Shown piece after piece: positions 14,159 through 24,082 of a stretch of DNA of 32,871 nucleotides (within the stretch, counting starts at the first letter, position 1; each line of letters opens with the position of its first letter). The DNA is from an uncultured bacterium. Its GTDB lineage: Bacteria; Bacillota; Clostridia; Oscillospirales; Oscillospiraceae. The stretch spans positions 1 through 32,871 of the forward strand of contig CASFCS010000027.1 of assembly GCA_949293245.1 (NCBI GenBank). Direction: 5' to 3'. The notes below the pieces were generated by a model, which saw only the letters and a list, made by a program, of their open reading frames with translations, did not search any database and was not told the origin of the DNA. The translations under genes and the position numbers were made by a program.

Positions 14159-15223
14159 GTGAGAAACCTGATCATAGAAAAAAGCGCGGTGAAGCACAAC
14201 GCCTCGGTGGTGAAGGCCCGGGCGGGCCGGGCCATGATCTACGCCAACCTGTCGGGCAACGCCTGGGGGGTGGGGCTGGTGGAGCTGGCCAAGCTGCTGC
14301 TGGAGGAGGGCATCAACCACTTCGCCGTGGACTGCGCCGCCTCCGCCGCCGCCCTGCGCAAGGCCGGGCTGGTGGAGGAGGAGATCCTGATGCTGCGCTC
14401 CATCACCGACCAGCGGGAGCTGGAGCGGCTGATGGACCTGAACGTGGTGTGCACCGTGGGCTCCGCCGAGGCGGGGGCCGCCCTGAACACGGTGGCCCAG
14501 CGGCGGGCCACCGTGGCCGAGGCCCACATCCTGGTGGACTGCGGCCTGGGCTTCGGGGGCTTTGCCGCCGAGGAGAGCGAAAAGATCGTGGAGCTCTACC
14601 ACAAGCTCACCCATGTGGCGGTGGCGGGGCTGTACACCCAGGTCCAGGGGGCCTACGCCAAGGAGAGCGTCACCGCCGGCCAGCTGGAGCGCTTCCAGCA
14701 GGTGGTGGAGACCCTCCACGACCAGGGCATCGAGACCGGGGTGGTCCACGCCGCGGGCTCCTTCGCCCTGCTGCACTACGACACCTCCCGGCTGGACGCG
14801 GTGCGGGCGGGCTCCGCCCTGCTGGGCCGCTGCCGCCGGGTGAAGAACGACGGACTTCAGACCGTGGGCCGGGGGGAGGCCGCGGTGGAGGAGGTGCGCT
14901 GGCTGCCCAAGGGCCACACCCTGGGCAACGCCAAGGTGGTCACCCTCCGCCGGCCCACCCGGGTGGCCATCCTCCCGGTGGGGTGGCAGCACGGCTTCGG
15001 GGTGGAGCCCCCGGTCACCGGCTTCTGGGAGGCGGTGGTCCGGTTTTTCCGGGGCCGCCGGCGCACCGTGCGCATCCACGACCAGCGGGTCCCCATCCTG
15101 GGGGCTATCGGCACCACCGAGACCCTGCTGGACGTGACGGGGCTCAAGTGTTCCCCGGGGGACGTGGCCTCCTTTGACCTCAACCCCCTGTACGCATCCG
15201 GGTTCACCCGGGTGTACCGCTGA
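14159..15223 (+). CDS. Alanine-racemase-fold protein lacking catalytic residues
   Basis: 354 aa, the length and two-domain layout of alanine racemase: PLP-type barrel to about 235, beta domain to the end. The barrel start aligns with the racemase VKADAYGHG segment as [10 protein letters not shown], putting Ser32 at the PLP-binding lysine. The second catalytic residue, tyrosine in VGYADG, is Trp276 (PVGWQHG). The substrate arginine in GMxRLG is also absent (CGLGFGG), and the CMDQ motif of the C-domain reads GTTE. Racemase activity is therefore unlikely. The start is GTG at 14159: AGGAG is seven bases upstream, whereas GTG at 14108 lacks a site and ATG at 14157 meets TGA at once. Its TGA overlaps the dtd ATG, indicating coupled translation. 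Confidence 0.8.
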   Translation: MRNLIIEKSAVKHNASVVKARAGRAMIYANLSGNAWGVGLVELAKLLLEEGINHFAVDCAASAAALRKAGLVEEEILMLRSITDQRELERLMDLNVVCTVGSAEAGAALNTVAQRRATVAEAHILVDCGLGFGGFAAEESEKIVELYHKLTHVAVAGLYTQVQGAYAKESVTAGQLERFQQVVETLHDQGIETGVVHAAGSFALLHYDTSRLDAVRAGSALLGRCRRVKNDGLQTVGRGEAAVEEVRWLPKGHTLGNAKVVTLRRPTRVAILPVGWQHGFGVEPPVTGFWEAVVRFFRGRRRTVRIHDQRVPILGAIGTTETLLDVTGLKCSPGDVASFDLNPLYASGFTRVYR

Positions 15224-15678
15224 TGCGGGCGGTGGTGACCCGGGTGAAAGAGGCCCGGGTGGAGATTGGCGGCGCCGTGGTGGGCGCCATTGACGGGGGC
15301 TTTCTGGTGCTGCTGGGGGTGGCCCCGGATGACACCCCCGCCATCGCCGAAAAAATGGCGGACAAGGTGTGCGGCCTGCGGGTCTTTGAGGATGAAAACG
15401 GCAAGATGAACCGCAACCTGGCGGCGGTGGGGGGCTCTGTGCTGGTGGTGAGCCAGTTCACCCTGTACGCCGACACCTCCTCCCGCCGGCCCGGCTTCAC
15501 CGGGGCGGCCCGGCCGGAGGTGGCGGTCCCCCTCTACGAGCAGTTCATGGCCGCCTGCCGCGCCCTGGGCTTTCCCGTGGAGCACGGGGAGTTCGGGGCG
15601 GACATGCAGGTCTATTCCCAGAACGACGGCCCCGTGACTATTTTGCTGGACAGCGACCAGTGGGGCCGCCGGAAGTGA
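15223..15678 (+). CDS. dtd: D-aminoacyl-tRNA deacylase
   Basis: 151 aa, full length. DTD hydrolyses D-amino acids and glycine mischarged on tRNA, keeping D-residues out of proteins. The two catalytic signatures are present: SQFTLYAD near residues 80-87 and NDGPVTI near 137-143, the latter with the Gly-Pro pair that gives chiral selectivity. The ATG overlaps the stop of the alanine-racemase-like gene (TGATG), so the two are translationally coupled. Both relate to D-amino acids by family, although the upstream protein looks inactive. miaA follows after 34 bp. Confidence 0.96.
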   Translation: MRAVVTRVKEARVEIGGAVVGAIDGGFLVLLGVAPDDTPAIAEKMADKVCGLRVFEDENGKMNRNLAAVGGSVLVVSQFTLYADTSSRRPGFTGAARPEVAVPLYEQFMAACRALGFPVEHGEFGADMQVYSQNDGPVTILLDSDQWGRRK

Positions 15679-15712
15679 TGAATTTTTTGGCTGCCGGGGG
15701 AGGTGGGTCCAA

Positions 15713-16657
15713 ATGAAACCGGATATTGTGGTGGTCTGCGGCCCCACCGCCTCGGGCAAGACCGCCCTGGCGGTTGCCCTGGCCCGGGAACTGGGGGGCG
15801 AGGTGGTGTCCGCCGACTCCATGCAGGTCTACCGGGGCATGGACATCGGCACCGCCAAGCCCACGGCGGAGGAGATGGGGGGCATCCCCCACCACATGCT
15901 GGATGTGGCCGACCCGGAGGAGGACTACTCCGTGGCCCGGTACGTCCACGACGCCATTCCCGCGGTGGACGGCATCCTGGCCCGGGGCAAGGTGCCCATT
16001 GTGGCGGGGGGCACGGGGCTGTATCTGGACGCCCTGGTGGCCGGGCGGGAGTTCGCCCCCCTGCCGGAGGACGGGGCCATCCGGGCCGCCCTCCAGGACC
16101 GGGCCGCCCGGGAGGGGCTGGAGGGCCTGCGGCAGGAGCTGGCCCAGGTGGACCCCCAGGCGGCGGCGCGCATCCATCCCAACGACGAAAAGCGCATCAT
16201 CCGGGCCCTGGAGGTCTATCTGGCCACGGGGCGCACCATTACAGAGCATAACGAGGCCACCCGGGCCCTGCCCCCCCGGTACAAAGCGGCAAAAATTGGC
16301 CTCAACTTCAAAGAGCGGCCCCACCTGTGGGCGCGCATTGACCGCCGGGTGGACCAGATGCGGGCCGATGGCCTGGAGGAGGAGGTGCGCGCCCTGCTGG
16401 CGCGGGGGGTGGACCCCCGGCGCACCGCCATGCAGGCCATCGGCTACAAGGAGCTCACCGCCGCCCTCCGGGGGGAGGCGGGGCTGGAGGAGAGCTTCGA
16501 CATGGTGAAGCTCCGCTCCCGGCAGTACGCCAAGCGGCAGCTCACCTGGCTGCGGCGGGACGGGGATATTCACTGGATCGAGTGGGAGGAAAATCCAAAT
16601 TTTTCCGCCGCTGTGGCCCATTCGACAGAATATCTCAGGGACCTTGGGGTAGGATAG
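15713..16657 (+). CDS. miaA: tRNA dimethylallyltransferase
   Basis: 314 aa. MiaA transfers the dimethylallyl group to N6 of A37 in tRNAs reading UNN codons, the step before MiaB. The P-loop GPTASGKTAL is at residues 10-19, followed by the family motifs SADSMQVYRGMDIGTAKP and AGGTGLYLDAL. QAIGYKEL and RQYAKRQLTWLRRD lie in the C-terminal part. ATG at 15713 has GGGAGGTGG upstream. It belongs to the plus-strand cluster between dtd and hfq; miaA-hfq adjacency is widespread in bacteria. Confidence 0.97.
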   Translation: MKPDIVVVCGPTASGKTALAVALARELGGEVVSADSMQVYRGMDIGTAKPTAEEMGGIPHHMLDVADPEEDYSVARYVHDAIPAVDGILARGKVPIVAGGTGLYLDALVAGREFAPLPEDGAIRAALQDRAAREGLEGLRQELAQVDPQAAARIHPNDEKRIIRALEVYLATGRTITEHNEATRALPPRYKAAKIGLNFKERPHLWARIDRRVDQMRADGLEEEVRALLARGVDPRRTAMQAIGYKELTAALRGEAGLEESFDMVKLRSRQYAKRQLTWLRRDGDIHWIEWEENPNFSAAVAHSTEYLRDLGVG

Positions 16658-16709
16658 ACGCACACCGCGGCATCTCCGCCGCGAGACACAGAAAAAGGAG
16701 TGCGTCACC

Positions 16710-16946
16710 ATGTCCAAGTCCGTCAGTTTGCAGGAGCTGTTTCTCAACCGGGCCCGCCGGAGCCGGGAGAATGTCACCGTCTTTCTGGTGAACGGCTATC
16801 AGATGCGGGGGGTCATCACGGGGTTTGACCCCTTCGTGGTGGTCCTGGTCAGCGACCACCGGCAGCAGATCATCTATAAGCACGCCATCTCCACCATCGT
16901 GCCCGAGCGGGCCCTCTCTCTGCGGGAGGAGGCGGCGGGGGGCTGA
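16710..16946 (+). CDS. hfq: RNA chaperone Hfq
   Basis: 78 aa, typical of short Firmicutes Hfq. Hfq forms a hexameric Sm ring that binds small RNAs and A/U-rich mRNA. Sm1 motif: LQELFLNRARR through VTVFLVNGYQMRGVITGFD (residues about 7-40). Sm2: IYKHAISTIVP near residues 56-66, with the diagnostic YKHA. There is almost no C-terminal tail. AAGGAG precedes the ATG at nine bases. It is downstream of miaA as in many bacteria. Confidence 0.97.
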   Translation: MSKSVSLQELFLNRARRSRENVTVFLVNGYQMRGVITGFDPFVVVLVSDHRQQIIYKHAISTIVPERALSLREEAAGG

Positions 16947-16967
16947 GCGCACAAAAGGCAGGTACAT

Positions 16968-18230
16968 ATGAAGCAGGCGACAATCATCAACAAAGTGGTC
17001 ATAGCAGTCCTCTGCCTGGGGGTCCTCCTCTACCTGGGGCTCTACTTCTGGCAGAGCTACTCCACCGCCATCACCACCACCTACGCCTTCCCCTACACCG
17101 CCTACCAGGGGGGGGAGATTACGGGCATCATCGTGCGCAGCGAGGTGGTGCTCTCCGGCTCCTCCCAGACGGTGGACCTGCTGCCCCAGGAGGGAGAGCG
17201 GGTGTCCAAGGGGGAGTCGGTGGCGGTGCTCTACAGCAACACCTCCGGCGTGGACATCCAGCAGCAGATCTCCGATTTGCAGCAGGAGATTGACCAGCTG
17301 ACCTACGCCATCCAGGGGGGCACCACCACCGAGGCCGGGGTGCTGGAGAGCAACATCATCTCCGCCATCGCTTCGGTGCGGGCCAGCGCCGACCAGGGGG
17401 ACCTGACGGGGCTGGAGGACCAGACGGGCAACCTGCGCTCCCTGGTGCTGCGGCGGGACTACACCTACGGCGACGAGAGCGCCGCGGCGGACCTGGAGGC
17501 CGCCCTGGCGGCCAGGCAGGCGGAGCTGGCCTCCCTCACCTCCTCCCTGGGGGCGGTGTCCACCACGGTGACCGCTCCGGTGTCCGGGGTGTTCTCCGGC
17601 GTGGCCGACGGGTATGAGACCCTGGTCACCCCGCAGATGCTCTCCTCCATCACCGTCAGCCAGGTGGACGAGCTCCTCTCCGCCTCTCCCACCGCCCCTG
17701 CCGGGTCGGTGGGCAAGCTCATCACCGGAAACCGCTGGTATTTCGTGGCCACCCTGGACAGCCAGGACCTGACTGTGCGGGAAGGGCAGACCTATACCCT
17801 CTCCTTCTCCGGGGACTGGGCCGGACGGGTGGAGATGACCCTGGAGCGGCTGGGGGACGTGAGCGACGGCCGGGTGCCGGCGGTGTTTTCCACCAACCGC
17901 TACCTGTCGGACACCAGCCTGCTGCGGGTGCAGACGGTGGACCTGATCTCACAGGAGGTCACCGGCATCCGGGTGCCCCGGGGGGCCCTGCGGGTGGTGA
18001 CCCGCACCACCACCGACAGCGAGAGTGGTCAGGAGAAGGTGGAGGAGGTCACCGGCGTGTACACCGTGGTGGCCGCCCAGGCGGAGTTCCAGGAGGTGAA
18101 CGTCCTCTACCAGGACGAGGACTACTACCTGGTGGAGCCGGTGGACGCCACCAGCTCCCACCGGCTGCGGGCCGGGGACGAGGTGATTGTCCGGGGTGAA
18201 AATCTCTACGACGGCAAGGTGGTCCGCTGA
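16968..18230 (+). CDS. HlyD-like single-pass membrane protein
   Basis: 420 aa. One N-terminal transmembrane helix at about residues 10-30 and a large extracytoplasmic part. Residues about 45-90 look like a lipoyl/biotinyl-type half-barrel (IVRSEVVL...LLPQEGERVSKGESVAVLY). A coiled-coil region with QQQISDLQQEIDQL follows, then the returning half (VTAPVSGVFSGVADG, about 198-212) and a beta-rich C-terminus. This is the membrane-fusion (HlyD/adaptor) layout, but no ABC or RND transporter gene is adjacent. It starts 21 bp after hfq and precedes yggS, sepF and divIVA, so a cell-envelope or division role is possible. Function is not established by the sequence. Confidence 0.75.
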   Translation: MKQATIINKVVIAVLCLGVLLYLGLYFWQSYSTAITTTYAFPYTAYQGGEITGIIVRSEVVLSGSSQTVDLLPQEGERVSKGESVAVLYSNTSGVDIQQQISDLQQEIDQLTYAIQGGTTTEAGVLESNIISAIASVRASADQGDLTGLEDQTGNLRSLVLRRDYTYGDESAAADLEAALAARQAELASLTSSLGAVSTTVTAPVSGVFSGVADGYETLVTPQMLSSITVSQVDELLSASPTAPAGSVGKLITGNRWYFVATLDSQDLTVREGQTYTLSFSGDWAGRVEMTLERLGDVSDGRVPAVFSTNRYLSDTSLLRVQTVDLISQEVTGIRVPRGALRVVTRTTTDSESGQEKVEEVTGVYTVVAAQAEFQEVNVLYQDEDYYLVEPVDATSSHRLRAGDEVIVRGENLYDGKVVR

Positions 18231-18266
18231 CCGCCCCGCCAGCTTGACAAGGGAGTGACCAGGTAC

Positions 18267-18977
18267 ATGTCATTGGAGCAAAACATCGCCGCCGTACAGG
18301 CGCGCATCCGCCAGGCCGCCCTGGCCTGCGGCCGGGACCCGAGGGAGATCACCCTGGAGGCCGCCACCAAGGTCCAGACCTCGGACACCATCCGCGCCGC
18401 CATCGCCGCGGGCATCACCGTGTGCGGGGAGAACCGGGTGCAGGAGCTCACCGCCCACCTGGCGGACAACGCCTACGCCGGGGCCGCCGTCCACTTCATC
18501 GGCCACCTCCAGACCAACAAGGTCCGCCAGGTGGTGGGCAGGGTGGACCTGATCGAGTCGGTGGACAGTGCCCGCCTGCTGGAGGCCATCCATGCCCAGG
18601 CCCAGAAGCTGGGCGTGGTGCAGGATATCCTTCTGGAGGTGAATATTGCCGGGGAGGCCAATAAGTCGGGATTTTCCCCCCAGGAGCTGCCCCAGGCCGC
18701 CAGACAGGCTGCCGGGCTGCCCCATGTGCGGCTGCGGGGGCTGATGTGCATCCCTCCCGTGGCGGCGAAAGCTGGGGATAATCTGGAATTTTTCGCAAAA
18801 ACCCGGCAGCTTTTTGTTGACATAAGCAGGGAAATGGGGGATAATGGCCATAATAAACTGGAGTGCCTCTCCATGGGGATGAGCGGCGATCTGGAAGACG
18901 CCATCGCGATGGGCGCCACCCAAGTGCGGGTGGGCACCGCCCTGTTCGGCCCCCGTCCCCCCATGGGCACCCGCTGA
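18267..18977 (+). CDS. yggS: YggS-family PLP homeostasis protein
   Basis: 236 aa, full length for the YggS/YlmE/PROSC family, single-domain PLP-binding barrels that buffer pyridoxal phosphate. Lys35 (EAATKVQT) is at the PLP lysine position. ITVCGENRVQE, HFIGHLQTNK, ECLSMGMSGDLEDAI and VRVGTALFG are the conserved family blocks. The ATG at 18267 has a weak site nearby (ACCAGG); an in-frame GTG at 18255 overlaps the better GGGAG and is less likely. In Bacillus the orthologue ylmE also lies just upstream of sepF, and the order is kept here. Confidence 0.95.
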   Translation: MSLEQNIAAVQARIRQAALACGRDPREITLEAATKVQTSDTIRAAIAAGITVCGENRVQELTAHLADNAYAGAAVHFIGHLQTNKVRQVVGRVDLIESVDSARLLEAIHAQAQKLGVVQDILLEVNIAGEANKSGFSPQELPQAARQAAGLPHVRLRGLMCIPPVAAKAGDNLEFFAKTRQLFVDISREMGDNGHNKLECLSMGMSGDLEDAIAMGATQVRVGTALFGPRPPMGTR

Positions 18978-19001
18978 ATCGCTGAAAGGGGTAACACACC
19001 A

Positions 19002-19454
19002 ATGAGTTTTTTAGACGAGCTCAAGCGCCTGGCCCGTCCCTATGAGGACGAGGAGGAAGAGGAGACCGAGGGCTTTGACGATTTCGAGCCCGCCCCCGTC
19101 CGGGGCAAAGAGCCCGCGCCCACATATCGGGAGAGTGAGTCCCGCCGCCAGAACAAGGTGGTCAACATCCACACCACCACCCAGCTGCAGGTGGTGCTGG
19201 TGAAGCCTGAGCGCTTTGAGAATGCCTCCGAGATTGCCGACCACCTGCGGGAGAAGCGCACGGTGGTGCTCAACCTGGAGCAGACCGACAAGACCATCGC
19301 CCGCCGCCTGGTGGACTTCCTCTCCGGCGTGGCCTACGCCAACGAGGGCACCATCAAGAAGGTGGCCCTCTCCACCTACATCATCACCCCCTACAACGTG
19401 GAGATTCTGGGGGATCTGATCGACGAGCTGGAGAACAACGGCCTGTATTTCTAA
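19002..19454 (+). CDS. sepF: Cell division protein SepF
   Basis: 150 aa. SepF polymerises at the membrane and anchors and bundles FtsZ. Residues 1-12 (MSFLDELKRLAR) form the amphipathic membrane-binding helix. An acidic linker follows to about residue 50. The C-terminal core begins at KVVNIHTT, contains EIADHLREKRTVVLNLEQTD in two conserved blocks, and includes RRLVDFLSGVAYA with the FtsZ-binding surface. The gene lies between yggS and divIVA, the usual Gram-positive division context. Confidence 0.97.
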   Translation: MSFLDELKRLARPYEDEEEEETEGFDDFEPAPVRGKEPAPTYRESESRRQNKVVNIHTTTQLQVVLVKPERFENASEIADHLREKRTVVLNLEQTDKTIARRLVDFLSGVAYANEGTIKKVALSTYIITPYNVEILGDLIDELENNGLYF

Positions 19455-19508
19455 GGAGCGCCCGCTCCCCTTTGCCGTTCCCATCACGTCCCAAGGAGGT
19501 ACCCAGTT

Positions 19509-20216
19509 ATGCTCACACCCCAGGAAGTGGCCGGCCGGGCCTTTTCCCGCGCCACCATCGGCGGCTATAACATGGCCATGGTGGACGAGTTTCTGGATCT
19601 GCTCACAGAGGATTACACCGCTCTGTACAATGAAAATGCCATTTTAAAGACCAAAATGAAGGTCCTCTCCGACACCATCGAGGAGTACCGCGCCACCGAC
19701 GACGCCATGCGCAAGACCCTGCTGGCCGCCCAGCAGATGGCGGAGAGCATGGTCAGCGAGGCGGAGAAGAAGAAGGCCGAGCTGCTGGAGGGGGCCGAGG
19801 CCCAGGCCCGGCAGGCCCTGGAGGAGCTCTCCCGGAAGATTGCCGACGAGGAGTACCGCCTGAAGGCCGCCAAGGAGGCCACCGCCGCCCATGTGGCCGC
19901 CCTGAAGGCCTCCCTGGCGGAGGAGGTGCGGCTGCTGGAGTCTCTGAGCACCCTGTCCGCCCCGGCGGAGGAGACCAAGGAGGACCCGGTGACCGCCGCG
20001 GCCCAGGCCATCGAGCACTCCCTGCGCATGGCCGCCGTCACGGAGGAGCAGGCCGCCGCCGCGCCCCAGGAGGAGCCCGTCTCCGCCCGGGAGGAGGGGG
20101 AGAAGCGCCCCGTCCGTGCCGGGGTCCCGGCGGATCAGGCCGACCGGGAGGAGGAGTTCGACACCACCCGCCGCTTCTCCAGCCTCCAGTTCGGCCGGGA
20201 CTACGAGATCCGGTAA
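19509..20216 (+). CDS. divIVA: DivIVA-family protein
   Basis: 235 aa. The N-terminal lipid-binding domain is recognisable: LTPQEVAGRAFSRATIGGYN then VDEFLDLL (residues 2-32). A long coiled coil rich in Glu, Lys and Ala covers about 40-150. The tail (160-235) is acidic, low in complexity and variable. DivIVA proteins bind negatively curved membrane at poles and septa and recruit division or sporulation factors. AAGGAGGT lies nine bases before the ATG. It is the last gene of the plus-strand cluster and ends at a strong terminator. Confidence 0.93.
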   Translation: MLTPQEVAGRAFSRATIGGYNMAMVDEFLDLLTEDYTALYNENAILKTKMKVLSDTIEEYRATDDAMRKTLLAAQQMAESMVSEAEKKKAELLEGAEAQARQALEELSRKIADEEYRLKAAKEATAAHVAALKASLAEEVRLLESLSTLSAPAEETKEDPVTAAAQAIEHSLRMAAVTEEQAAAAPQEEPVSAREEGEKRPVRAGVPADQADREEEFDTTRRFSSLQFGRDYEIR

Positions 20217-20241
20217 GTCGCCCTTCAGCTGAAAAAGATCG

Positions 20242-20280
20242 AAAATCCCTCCGGGACTCCTGTCCCGGAGGGATTTTTTA
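20242..20280. terminator. Bidirectional terminator after divIVA
   Basis: AAAATCCCTCCGGGAC (20242-20257), loop TCCT, GTCCCGGAGGGATTTT (20262-20277), then TT. It serves the plus-strand cluster and, from the other side, the response regulator gene. Confidence 0.92.
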
Positions 20281-20306
20281 TGGCTACGGGCAGCCGCCCG
20301 GTGTTC

Positions 20307-20984
20307 TCATACAGGCAGGGCCTCCAGCTGGTAGCCCACCTTGCGCAGGGTGACGATGGCCACCTGGGTGCCCAGGTACTGGAGCTTTTTCCGCAGGAAG
20401 GAGATGTACACCTCCACATTGTTGTCCTCCGCGTTGGAGTCCACTCCCCACACCTTGGCGATGAGCAGCTCCTTGGACACCACCGAGCGGGGGTTGGACA
20501 TGAGGATGCGCAGCACCTCAAACTCCTTGCGGCTCAGGCGCACCGAACGCTCCCCCCGGCTCAGGTCGTGGGTGGAGAGATTCAACGTCAGATCGTGACA
20601 GGTCAGGGTGTCGGGCAGGATCTCCCCCTGGCGCCGGGCCAGGGCCCGCAGCCGGGCCAGCAGCTCCTCCGGGGCGAAGGGCTTGGTCATATAGTCGTCG
20701 GCCCCGCAGTCCAGCCCCGTCACCTTGTCCCGCACCTCTCCACGGGCGGTGAGCATGAGGATGGGGGTGGTGCAGCGGGCCTGCCGGGCCCGGCGGGCCA
20801 CCTCCAGCCCGCTGAGCCCGGGGAGCATCACGTCCAGGATTACCACGTCATACCGCCCCCCCAGGATGTACTCCAGGCCGTCCGCTCCATTGTGCACCAC
20901 GTCCACGGTGTACTTCTGCTCGGTGAGCAGCTGTGCCACCGTCTCCGCCAGGCGGTGCTCGTCCTCAATTACCAGAATATACAT
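20307..20984 (-). CDS. OmpR/PhoB-family response regulator, no adjacent kinase
   Basis: 225 aa. The receiver domain starts at MYILVIEDEH (acidic pair near residues 8-9), with the phospho-acceptor Asp in VVILDVMLPG near residue 51. The threonine block LMLTARGE and the lysine in DYMTKPF follow. Residues about 125-220 are a winged-helix output domain (LSRKEFEVLRIL, NVEVYISFLRKKL, VTLRKVGYQL). ATG at 20984 has AAGGAGG at seven bases; the longer version from 21140 has no site. No histidine kinase gene occurs next to it or elsewhere in the window. It is divergent from ppdK, with repeated TTTTGTGAAA boxes between them. Confidence 0.93.
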   Translation of the reverse strand: MYILVIEDEHRLAETVAQLLTEQKYTVDVVHNGADGLEYILGGRYDVVILDVMLPGLSGLEVARRARQARCTTPILMLTARGEVRDKVTGLDCGADDYMTKPFAPEELLARLRALARRQGEILPDTLTCHDLTLNLSTHDLSRGERSVRLSRKEFEVLRILMSNPRSVVSKELLIAKVWGVDSNAEDNNVEVYISFLRKKLQYLGTQVAIVTLRKVGYQLEALPV

Positions 20985-21044
20985 GCCCGCGCCTCCTTGT
21001 CCGCCGCTCTTTGATTCCAAGCATAGGGGATAAATCTGACCGGA

Positions 21045-21073
21045 ATTTAAATCCCATGTTAAAAAAGTGTAAA
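21045..21073 (-). promoter_or_regulatory. Candidate promoter of the response regulator gene
   Basis: On the minus strand TTTACA (21068-21073), 17 bp, TTAAAT (21045-21050). The 310-bp gap 20985-21295 holds this promoter, the repeated boxes at 21082-21114, the ppdK promoter and a leader hairpin, but no gene. Confidence 0.45.
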
Positions 21074-21081
21074 GGATGGCT

Positions 21082-21114
21082 TTTTGTGAAAATTTACAAA
21101 ACGGTTTTGTGAAA
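21082..21114. repeat. Direct repeats TTTTGTGAAA, possible regulator sites
   Basis: TTTTGTGAAA occurs at 21082-21091 and 21105-21114, 23 bp apart start to start (about two helical turns), with an inverted near-copy TTTACAAAA between them. They lie just upstream of the response regulator's -35 box, a usual position for autoregulation by OmpR-type regulators. Confidence 0.45.
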
Positions 21115-21161
21115 GCGCGCCTAAAATTTCTCTCTGTCATGAATAAAATGGCAAGAATGAA

Positions 21162-21190
21162 TTGAAAAATAATTGGACAGGTGATACAAT
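21162..21190 (+). promoter_or_regulatory. Promoter of ppdK
   Basis: TTGAAA (21162-21167), 17 bp, TACAAT (21185-21190). The transcript would start with a leader of about 100 nt containing a perfect hairpin. Confidence 0.65.
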
Positions 21191-21200
21191 ATGTTTCGCT

Positions 21201-21224
21201 GGACAGGCCCGGCCCGGCCTGTCC
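21201..21224 (+). other. Hairpin in the ppdK leader
   Basis: GGACAGGCC (21201-21209), loop CGGCCC, GGCCTGTCC (21216-21224): a perfect 9-bp stem without T-run. At the very 5' end of the transcript it could protect the mRNA from decay. Confidence 0.5.
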
Positions 21225-21295
21225 CCCTCGGATTCGCCGCGGGAATGGGAAGGATATCTTTTATTTTCAGGGTATACGAAGGAGGACAATTTTAC

Positions 21296-23894
<2,599 letters not shown>

Positions 23895-23941
23895 GTTTCC
23901 CCCGCCCCTTGGGATGACCCCGGCGGACACAGCGTAAATCC

Positions 23942-23981
23942 AGGCCCCCGCCGCTGCCCAAAAGCAGCGGCGGGGGCCTTT
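23942..23981 (+). terminator. Terminator after ppdK
   Basis: AGGCCCCCGCCGCTGC (23942-23957), loop CCAAAA, GCAGCGGCGGGGGCCT (23964-23979), then TT. Very stable stem with a short T-run. Confidence 0.8.
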
Positions 23982-24010
23982 CCATGCTGTACGCCCCGGG
24001 GGAAATGTGC

Positions 24011-24016
24011 TATGAT
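24011..24016 (+). promoter_or_regulatory. Candidate extended -10 box of the glycohydrolase-HD gene
   Basis: TGCTATGAT contains TG one base before TATGAT. The -35 position 17 bp upstream reads TGTACG, a poor match. The transcript would have a leader of roughly 60 nt. Confidence 0.35.
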
Positions 24017-24082
24017 ATAGGATGTCTTACACAAGAGAGGCGCGCCCCCGGTATTGATGCGCAGAAGAGAGGAAGATGTGCT

